Source: Xenosphaeropsis pyriputrescens
Taxonomy: Eukaryota; Ascomycota; Leotiomycetes; Phacidiales; Phacidiaceae
Assembly: GCA_022609375.1 (NCBI GenBank)
Contig: JAGKQE010000016.1
Span: 420,316-484,315 of the forward strand
DNA length: 64,000 nt
Direction: 5' to 3'
Positions 55,882 to 64,000 of the stretch are shown here, piece by piece (positions within the stretch are counted from its first letter, which is position 1; the number at the start of each line of letters is the position of its first letter). Below the pieces are notes generated by a model. That model searched no databases, was not told where the DNA came from, and was given only the letters and a program-made list of their open reading frames with translations. The position numbers were made by a program, and so were the translations under genes.

Positions 55882-57779
55882 CTATCCAAGTCTGCTTACT
55901 GTGATATTAGTGACTAAAAGTACGCTGACTACTTCATTGTAACCTGAACAGATTATCAGCATACATGGCTCATAGGATGTCGGTATATCGATACCTACAA
56001 TTTCCTCCGCAGAAGTGGGATGAATAGCCACACAAGCATCGAAATCTCTCTTCCGAGCACCCATTTTCACGGCGACAGCAAATCCCTGCAACATCTCACC
56101 AACTCCATCTCCAATCAAATGCAAGCCCACGACCCTTTCCTCCGGCCCTTCACAAACAATCTTGAACTCGGTTGGTGGCTTGCCTCCCATTTTTTGCACA
56201 TCGGCTTCGGGAAAGATGTGATAGAGCATTGCCGAGAACTTCGTGTGATAGACCTTGATATTGGAGGCTCCGTACTTCGCCTTGGCTTGTGGCTCAGTGA
56301 GACCTATGGTACCGATCTCCGGATGTGCGAAGACGACAGTGGGCACGTTGTCATAGGTGAGTTTTGAGGAAGAAAGGTGCGCGGGGCCGAAGAGGCGGTT
56401 ACCTAGGTGACGACCTGCTGCTATGGCGACTGGGAGTGTTAGTGACTTCCTAGCGATATGATGAAAATGCCTGGCTTAATAGGGGTAGCTGGAGATCCCT
56501 ACCTGGCGTGAGTTCCATTTGTCCTGTCACATCTCCCAAGGCATATATGCCTTTGACATTTGTGTTTTGGAATTCGTCAACAGCGATATAACCCTTCTCG
56601 TTTGTCTTAATACCTAGGATCTCGAGTGCTACTCCAGTCTCCGGTGCACGACCAATAGCCCAAAGCAGTTCGTTGACCTCCAAAGTTCCCTCGCCACTGT
56701 GAAGTCGAAGCACCTTCTCGTTTCCCTTGCCGCCACTTACTAAATCCACTTTATGTAGCCCTTTGAACCCTTTATGAATCTTGATGCCAACAGCTCCATA
56801 ATGTGTAGTCATTGTCTCTTGAACCATGGGGTCAAAATTTCGTAAAAACGTCTCACCACGGATGAACATGTGCACCTCAACACCAAGTGCATGGAGCATA
56901 CCAGCCATCTCAACCGCGATATATCCAGCTCCAACAACAGCAATTGTTCTGGGCAAAGTATCAAGTACAAAGAATCCCTCATTCGTGATCCCGTACTCAG
57001 CTCCAGGAACATCCTGAGGAACGACTGGGAAGCCTCCCGTAGCGATGCATATGTGGGGTGCCGAGAACTTCTTCCGTCCAGAAGCATCTTGAAGCTCGAC
57101 CTCGAGCTCTTTGGGAGCGGTAAATTTGGCGGTTCCATGCACTAACTGAATACCTTCACGATCCCAATTGCGCTCGTAAACTTGGTTCAAGCCTTGAATG
57201 TTCGCGTCCCGGCGTCTCTTGAATTCGGCAAAGTCGTAAGGGATATTGTCAGGCGTTTGAAACGTGTAGGATTTACTGTTGCGTAGAGCCTCGGCCATTG
57301 AGGCCATGTTCCAGGTGATTTTTTTGGGCACACATCTGTGGGTCTTCAATTACACTTGACTCTTGAAACCAGAAAACCTGCCAACGGAAGTGAATGGGCA
57401 CGTGAGCCTCAACACATTCTATGGAATTGGAACAAACTCCAGAATTCTTAACATGATAACACACGATCTTGCGAAAATACAAGAAATTTTGCTGAATATA
57501 GAAAAGGGTAGTTTGAACTCAAGCTAAAGCCATTCTGGTTGCTTACCCGACATTTACACAACAGCCCCCCGAAAGTCCATTCTCAATCAGCAACGTCTTC
57601 GCACCGTACCATCCAGATGCTCGCCGGGCTGTAGCACTACCGCCGGAGCCGCCGCCGATAACGATGAGATCATAAGTCTGGGAAGTAGGAGCCATATCGT
57701 CTGTGTGGCTTGATAGAAGCCTCAATCGCGATATTGACTTTGTAATTCGAGGGAGACTACTCATGGAGCAACGAAGCAT
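55882..57779 (-). CDS. glr1: Glutathione reductase, probably dual-targeted
   Basis: Exons 57779-57547, 57335-56503, 56429-55995 and 55898-55882 (17 nt) give 505 residues. Reduces GSSG to GSH with NADPH and FAD. FAD loop IGGGSGGSATARRA; redox-active disulphide CCVNVGCVPKK (usually TCVNVGCVPKK); NADPH loop VVGAGYIAVEMAG with the NADPH-type IRGETFLRNFD; and the interface motif HPTSAEE. The final 17-nt exon follows an intron with a CACTAAT branch site and replaces a read-through tail unlike the family. The first 28 residues (MLRCSMSSLPRITKSISRLR) look like a mitochondrial presequence; Met29 (MAPTSQTYDLIV) would start a cytosolic form, as in yeast Glr1. Its stop lies 41 bp from that of the convergent dehydrogenase gene. 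Confidence 0.93.
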
Positions 57780-58548
57780 TTCAAGTAACTAGGCGGAATG
57801 GTTCTCGGAAGCCCCGCACTTATACAAGCTGACGGGCTGATATATGAGAAGCTGAGTAATCCAGGTGCTCCTCATTTGCTGGTGCCTGTAATGCTCTTCC
57901 TCTTTCTTCGATAGTGATTGTTCAGCGAACCCTTCCGATCAACTCTGCTCCTAATAAAGTCCCACTTAATCCAACATAGGAGCACTCTTTTTGGTGTTGT
58001 AGTTGCTCTTAAGACGTTGTTTCATCGTTAGTTTCCTGTAATGTGCTCAAGGTACATTGCAAATGCTACCTACATACCTTACCTAAGTAGGTACCAGCCT
58101 AAAGCACTCACCGGATCGTAGCTAGAATGGCTCAGGCCTGTGCACTAAGGAGGAGTAATTACAACGAGATATCCAATTTTCCAAAAAAGAAAATTCTTCA
58201 AGACAAAATTCATATCGAGGTCTTTACTAAAATGCTATAGAATTTACAATTTTTATGGCTGTTGTAGATATATGTATAGATACCTAGGTACCTTAGGCAA
58301 TAATTTATTTCAACTGTCAGCCGGCGAGACCTTCCCTACAATCCGCGTAGTGGGGCTAACCGAATATCAGCCTTGCGCTAATTAATCCTCATTACAGCCT
58401 TGTCATATTTAACATTCTACCTACCTACCTACCTACTTACCTACAACTACACGTTGTTGATTCTCCCTCCGAATCAATTAACTTCACTCTCCAACGATTC
58501 CATGACCGTCTATCATCCCTTCATCTCCTTGCCCTCCCAATCGCTGCA
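57780..58548. other. Bidirectional promoter, GLR1 / SWD1
   Basis: Spacer between two divergent start codons. It includes a TTACTAA heptamer at 58224-58230 and a CTAC tetranucleotide run at about 58418-58445. No coding feature. Confidence 0.6.
58224..58230 (+). promoter_or_regulatory. TTACTAA, possible Yap1 response element
   Basis: Exact match to the optimal Yap1/Pap1 site. It is 445 bp upstream of the glutathione reductase start. In yeast GLR1 is Yap1-regulated; a lone 7-mer in AT-rich DNA can be chance. Confidence 0.35.
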
Positions 58549-59989
58549 ATGAATCTTTCTCTTATCGACCCTTTCGTCCTCGCCCAAGATTATCCCGAAC
58601 AAACAGACATCAGCCTTCGCAGTGGGCACTCAACCAGCGTTCGTTTCAGCCGTAGTGGCGATTTTCTGGCATCTGGACGAAGCGATGGCACGATCGTGAT
58701 CTTCGACGTGGAAACAAACCAAAAAGCTCGGAAGCTCAAGGGACACACGCGGCCAATCCAGTCGCTGAGCTGGTCGCGCGATGGACGGTACCTGCTCAGC
58801 GCATCGCAAGATTGGCGCGTGATTCTATGGGATCTGGAAGATGGGTCATGTCTTCGAACGGTGCGCTTCGAGGTGCCAGTCTATATCGCAGAGATGCATC
58901 CATGGGATCAGTGAGTGCATTCGTGCACCCTTCGCAGAAGCAACGGACTGACAAGGCAGCTTAAAATTCGTCGTCTCGCTCTACGACGCCCCACCAATGC
59001 TCGTCGACATAAGCGCCAAAAACCCGGTGAAATCACGACTGTCCTCGGCGCCGAAACGCATGCGGCCGGAGAACGGTGCCGTGAACGAGAAGCAAGCATT
59101 GCAGGACGCGAAGATGAAGACGACGGTGTCGACATTCACATCGAGCGGCAGGCACATCATGACGGGCAACGACAAGGGCTGGATCAACTTCATCGCCACG
59201 GGCAGCCAGGAGACAATGTACAGTTCGAAGGTGTCCGGGGGCGCCATCATCATGATCCGGCTGACGAGCTCGGGGCGCCACTTCGTGATCAATAGTCAGG
59301 ACCGCGTGATCCGTACCATCGCCATGCCGGACCTGGACGCCGCCGACTTCGACCCGGACACACTGCAGCTGGAGCTCGAGCACAAGTTCCAGGACGTCGT
59401 GAACCGCCTGTCGTGGAACCACGTGGCGTTCAGCAGTACGGCCGAGTACGTCATGGCCAGCACGTACAACAACCACGACGTGTATATCTGGGAGCGTGAT
59501 CACGGCTCGCTCGTCAAGATCCTCGAGGGCCCGAAGGAGGAGACGGGCGTCGTCGAGTGGCATCCGCATCGCCCGCTCATTGCGGCGTGTGGGCTTGAGA
59601 CGGGTCGGATCCATATTTGGTCAGTGACGAGCCCGCAGAGGTGGAGTGCGTTGGCGCCCGATTTCGCCGAGGTCGAGGAGAATGTTGACTATGAGGAGGA
59701 GGAGGAGGAGTTCGATATCCATCCGCTGGAAGAGATTCATAAGCGGCGGTTGGACCTCGAGGACGAGCCGGTCGATGTGCTTACTATGGAGGCGACGAGG
59801 GAGGATGATGGCGAGGTCTTTCGTGCGCCCGTGTTCATGGATGCTGATGATAGTGCGAGCGAGGAGGAGTTTATTGCTGTTGGCACGGGTACTATGCGGA
59901 GGAGGAGCCCAACTGGGGGAGAGGGTGAGAGTGTGGATGGGAGTGCCGATGATAGGCGGAAGGGGGGTAGAAGATCGAGAAGGAGGTAG
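58549..59989 (+). CDS. swd1: COMPASS complex WD40 subunit Swd1 (RbBP5-like)
   Basis: Exons 58549-58910 and 58960-59989, with a 49-bp intron, give 463 residues. N-terminus MNLSLIDPFVLAQDYPE and WD40 blades (VRFSRSGDFLASGRSDGTIVIFD, GHTRPIQSLSWSRDG, WRVILWDLEDG) match Swd1/RbBP5. The hinge after the propeller (KFVVSLYDAPPMLVDIS, VNRLSWNHVAFSSTAEYV, HDVYIWERDHGSLVKILEG, and VVEWHPHRP) is highly characteristic. The C-terminal tail is acidic (VEENVDYEEEEEEFDIHPL) and then Arg-rich. COMPASS/Set1 methylates histone H3 lysine 4 and Swd1 is a core scaffold. Exon 2 is strongly GC-rich compared with its flanks, as is MTC1 exon 2. Confidence 0.94.
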
Positions 59990-60232
59990 TTTGTTGATCG
60001 GTGAATGATACCCTGGGTTACATGATTGGAGACGGGCCTCTTGATTGATGATTTACTGGCATGGGTTTCATTTTGCAGTGTAAATTAGTTATGTATATAA
60101 TCAATTGACTCCATAATCATAATCATGACGATGTAGCTAAAGCAAGCAACACGGGAAAGGCCCCCAGGTATAATCCATTCCCATCCGTTCAAATCCATGT
60201 AACCAAAGGAAATAGTAACGCCATACTCATGT

Positions 60233-62631
60233 TTAACAACCTCCTCCCCCACCGCCACATCCTCCACCTCCACCTCCACCTCCCCCACCACAACCTCCTC
60301 CACCTCCTCCACCACACCCACCACCACCACAACCCGCAAACCCTGCACTACCACCACATCCTCCACTTCCTCCACAGGAGCCCCCAGCTGCACACGCGCC
60401 AGCGGCAACGCCTCCACCACAAGTCCCGGCCGCACAGTTGCCGCTCATACCAGCACCAGCGGGCAAATAGCATGGGTCGCTGACATAGACACCGGCACTC
60501 AGATAGACCGGCGCCATATACGGCATCATGGCGTACTGGTAGCCCCACGCGCTCTCGTAGTAAGCATTGCGGTTCGGTACGGGACGGCCCTTTTTCTCAG
60601 CGCGCTTGCAGGCCTTCCCGTATGCGATGTCGAGCTCGCGCTTGCGGGCCGCGCGGTAGGTTGTGAGGACGCGCTTGCGCGTGCTGCTGTCGGCTTCGGC
60701 GCGCACGGCGTTGTGTGCGGATATGTGCGCCGAGTTGGAGGGTGGGCACATGTTGGCGGCGCCGGAATCGTAGAAGGCGTTTTGGGCGTCTTCGTGTCGG
60801 GATGTGCCGAGCATGGAGGAGAGCCTGGATGTGTATTTGGCTCGGATGGCTAGGTCTGTTAGTATGGGTTGCTATGGAAGAAGCGGGAAGGAGAAAATGT
60901 AATACCTTCACAGTACCAGCAGGTACATTCGGAGTAGACTTCGCCGAAGGACTTTTCATAGGTGTTGCTAGTCCATTCAAAAGCGATCGACAGACGATCC
61001 TCGTCAATCTTGTCGTCGTGGTCGATGAACTTCTTGGTTGCCTTGTATGAATAAGTGTAGTATTGTTGGGGGCTGAGCTGGTGACTGTGCCATGCGAGAT
61101 CGACATCCAGGGTTGGAACCGCTACTTGTGTTGGATGGGAAGCCATTATAGCAAAGAACCTTTCATACTTCACCAGAAGGCGGGACATTGTTGTTTTGAG
61201 AGCTGGACTGTGAAGCCAGTCAATGCTGTGCATCTTGTCAATAAAGGTACCTTGACGAATGACAGCACTCGCGAGGTCGAGAGCAAAGGTAGAGTGGTTG
61301 GTCCAATATCTCGACATCATCTTGCGAATCGCAAGACGCTGTGGCATAGTCAGTCGTCTTGTCGTTGAAGTCACCCCCTTCCCATTCACTTTGCGAAGCA
61401 CTGCACTATTTCCAACTGCTACCTCGATGTAATCCCTGACAGTAGCCACAGTTGGCGTCGCAAAATTATCGAAGATCTCCAAAATTCTAGATCGCAGCTC
61501 TAACACAAGAAGGCGATTTGGGAATGTGCCCGTGAACTCTTTTGCCTCCTTCTCATCAAGAATCTTGTGAGGTAGACCAGTTGTGCCCGCCAAGATCGTG
61601 CCAGGCATTGGGTAATCCTTCAAGAGCAGAAGTTCAGTATCTTTCTTAAACTTTGCGACTCGGAGAACATCATGGTTTATGTCCAAAGCACACCGGTGAC
61701 AAGCATAGGAAAATTCGCTTTCTCCATAACCCGACCCGATCAAGTCGAGCAAAAAGTCACGTTCTGGCTCTTGACGACCGCAGGTTGTCCATGGCGTCTG
61801 AATATCCGTACTACACTTTGGGCATCTGATCATCTTTGTCAGAGGATCTTTCAAATTATCCCAGAACCTTCCTGTCTGTGCTTCAAATATGCGCACTGTC
61901 TCCTGAGACGTTGAGTAGTTAAAATCAACATCGATAACATTGTTAACAGCAGTCCAAGGCATACCAGTAGCCCAGACATTTGGAAGTTCGAAGCGAATAC
62001 AGTCCTCAAGATATGCACGAGGGTTAAGCATGAAGGAATGCCATACCATGAGCACATCAAGTGGCGGGAGATGCGTTGGTTGCCAGTCAATGGGGCTTCC
62101 TCTGTTAGGCCAAGCATCAAGCCGGTATTGAAGCATATCTGCCTGCGTCAACCTGTTGCCGTTGCCGTCGATTTGGGGTAGCATGTTGAGAAACCACGAC
62201 TCGAATCGCTCAGCGGCTCTAGATACGTAGAGAGCCCATCTCTTTTCCCGAATTTTGGCAGGAATCAGATCTGGTTTATCGTTGGTTTGTGGAGAAGCTT
62301 CGTTGTGAGAATCCCAAAGACCAAAGAGTCCGTCGGTATTACTGATATCATTTTTCAATGAATGAAAGGCCTCGAGGAGCTTGAGATGAGCGATACAAAC
62401 ATCATCTGTAGGCGTAGATGTTTGACTTGAAAGCTGAAGATTACTGAAGCCCGCTGTGAGATCCGCAGTGGTTGGCTCATCATCGACGGGAACATATGAT
62501 GGAGGTGGTTGAGAAACAGAGTGTCTTTCGGTAGAAGTGAAGGATGGGTTCTTTTCCTTCTTGTCACCGGGATAATTCGGTAGCACTGATGGCTCCTTGC
62601 TCAGAGAGAATCTCTTGGTGAAAGAAGGCAT
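60233..62631 (-). CDS. Glycine-rich domain-containing protein (DUF1399 type)
   Basis: Exons 62631-60906 and 60849-60233 give 780 residues; the intron has an ACTAAC branch site just before its CCTAG end. The body shows the two-part signature of this family: WHSFMLNPRAYLEDC near residue 200 and DLAWHSHQLSPQQYYTYS near 510, followed by TYEKSFGEVYSECTCWYCE. These are the metazoan/plant/fungal GRDP proteins, implicated in plants in stress and development; biochemical function is unknown. A CxxC pair at RCPKCSTDI could bind metal. The C-terminal ~70 residues are almost pure glycine with periodic cysteines. The N-terminus is Ser/Pro-rich and disordered. The leader directly before the ATG is a CAA/CAG run. 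Confidence 0.88.
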
Positions 62632-62677
62632 GATGCTGCTGCTGTTGTTGTTGTTGTTGTTGTTGTTGTTGCTGTTG
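62632..62677 (-). repeat. (CAA)n/(CAG)n run adjoining the start codon
   Basis: On the gene's strand, about fourteen CAA or CAG triplets run up to within a few bases of the ATG of the glycine-rich-domain protein, so the repeat lies in its 5' leader. Confidence 0.85.
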
Positions 62678-64000
62678 ATGGGAATTGTGTAGTAGAATTA
62701 GGGCAGGTCATTGACTTGGAGCTTGACATGAGCATACCGGTAAGTTGTAGGCTCATGAAGATAGGTATTTCGAGAAAGTAGGTGATGTGCTGCTGTAGGT
62801 TGAAATGATGGGTGTTTATGTAGAGTAGGGTGATAAGCACAGAGATGTATGAAAGTCGAGGCAAGAGCTGTATTAGTATATATTATGCATCGATGGGCCT
62901 GGTGGGCCTACTTTTTCTCGGTCTCAGCCAGAAATAGTGCGGATTTTGGGGCTGAATGGGTATTCTAATGGGCCAGTCAGCTTGTCTGGGATCTTCCTGA
63001 TGTGGATGGATGTGAGGCGGATGGAAGGTTGACAGACGATCAAGGCTCAGACTCAGACTCAGGCTCGCTTGTGCTGCTGCGGTATTGTACGTACAGATGA
63101 TGTATTGACTAGACTATGTACAAGTCAAGTCAAGTCAAGTGAAAGTAACATTTGTCCTGTAGGTATTACTTAGTACTAGATTCAGATAAACAACAACCAC
63201 AATCACAATCACAAGAATAAGGTAATGTTTGTAGTAAAGTATCAAATAAAGAGCATATAACCCTGCGCCACTGTACTACTTGTACGTATCTCTTCTTGCA
63301 TTTACCTAGGTTAGGTACTGTCTCCGTGCAGATAGAGCGGTCTGCCTTGCTATAGCTTATCTTAAGTACTACTATACTGCTTATGTATTCGCCTTAGCCT
63401 ATTTGGGCGTAGATTGCCCCAAAGAAGAGGATATATATGTATATAGTACAAAACAAGATTAAGACTAAAGCAGGCAAAAAGGCTTGTTTCAACCAATTGA
63501 ATTTTATCTTATATAGCTACCTAAGGTAAATAAATATATACTTGTATTTATACTACTTAAGTACTAGTACAAGTAGCTAATACAAATGCTATTGCTATCC
63601 AACCAATCAATACACTTCTTATTATACTACCTAGATAAGCCTTTTGCTATTACTTTTAGCTAATTCCTTCTATACTTATATATACTTATATAACTACCTA
63701 CTTAAATCCTTAGATCTATATATTTGTAGTACTTATCAATCCTATTCTAGTATAGTATAGAAATAAATAAATCAATCTTATATTAAATAGAGTATAAATT
63801 TATACTCTTTTCTTTTTATAGAAGCCTCTAAAGAGTTCTACTTCCTTATACTAATAGTTATAGAGTAGAGTACTATTAGTAGGATAATACCTAGTTACTA
63901 CCCTCTTCTAAGAATATTTACTATATTTTCTAAAAATAACCAAGTAGTAAAATCTATAGAAATTAGTAGAATAAACTATAAGAATAAGGTTATTCCTATA
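62678..64000. other. Gene flank passing into AT-rich, TpA-rich DNA
   Basis: Up to about 63250 this is ordinary promoter-side sequence. From about 63300 to the edge, G+C falls steeply; TA dinucleotides dominate and CA/TG are scarce, as in repeat-induced point mutated repeats. No reading frame of note. Confidence 0.6.

Noticed and set aside
59033..59614. 193-codon minus-strand open frame
   Set aside because: Antisense to GC-rich SWD1 exon 2, which has clear WD40 motifs.

Overview
The window looks like nuclear DNA of a filamentous ascomycete (Pezizomycotina; Leotiomycetes is my best guess, from overall protein flavour only). Genes carry one to four short introns of roughly 45-190 bp with GTAAGT/GTATGT-type donors and CTAAC/CTGAC-like branch sites 8-20 nt before AG. 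Recognisable products include an L-arabinitol 4-dehydrogenase, an Rck2/Srk1-type MAPKAP kinase, ATP synthase subunit g, Mtc1, the COMPASS subunit Swd1, a BuGZ-like zinc finger protein and mitochondrial malic enzyme. I found no tRNA, rRNA or CRISPR array.

Layout. 0-13 kb: the 5' end of a GH115 glycosidase gene at the left edge (-), a BuGZ-like gene (-), a divergent 6-phosphogluconate dehydrogenase (-), a tiny secreted cysteine-rich protein (+) that only appears after splicing, an isochorismatase-family hydrolase (-) and NAD(P) malic enzyme (-). 14-24 kb: a zinc-ribbon-like orphan (-), a 1371-residue disordered AT-hook protein (-) whose 3' end lies in a 64-bp tandem repeat, and divergent MTC1 (+). 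24.9-34 kb is accessory in character: an MFS transporter with an in-frame TGA near its start, an Ada/AraC-type regulator, a 2-oxoglutarate oxygenase and a divergent methyltransferase separated by a foldback repeat, then a decayed ankyrin-like relic in TpA-rich DNA.

35-46 kb: the Srk1-type kinase (-), about 7.6 kb without any convincing gene but full of microsatellites, then ATP20 (-). 46.7-54 kb: a PD-(D/E)XK-like protein with a probable frameshift, a 2-hydroxyacid dehydrogenase (-) divergent from LAD (+) across a promoter with palindromes, and a kinase/helical-repeat gene broken at least twice. 54.5-62.6 kb: a two-C-domain hydroxyacid dehydrogenase (+), glutathione reductase (-), SWD1 (+) and a glycine-rich-domain protein (-). 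The last ~700 bp is AT-rich, TpA-rich DNA resembling a RIP-mutated repeat.

Functionally, several intact genes supply or use NADPH (6PGDH, malic enzyme, glutathione reductase) or handle pentose/sugar-acid carbon (GH115, LAD, the hydroxyacid dehydrogenases). Housekeeping genes are intact, whereas four accessory genes show stops or frameshifts. That contrast is the main pattern in the window, with the caveat that assembly indels could mimic some of it.
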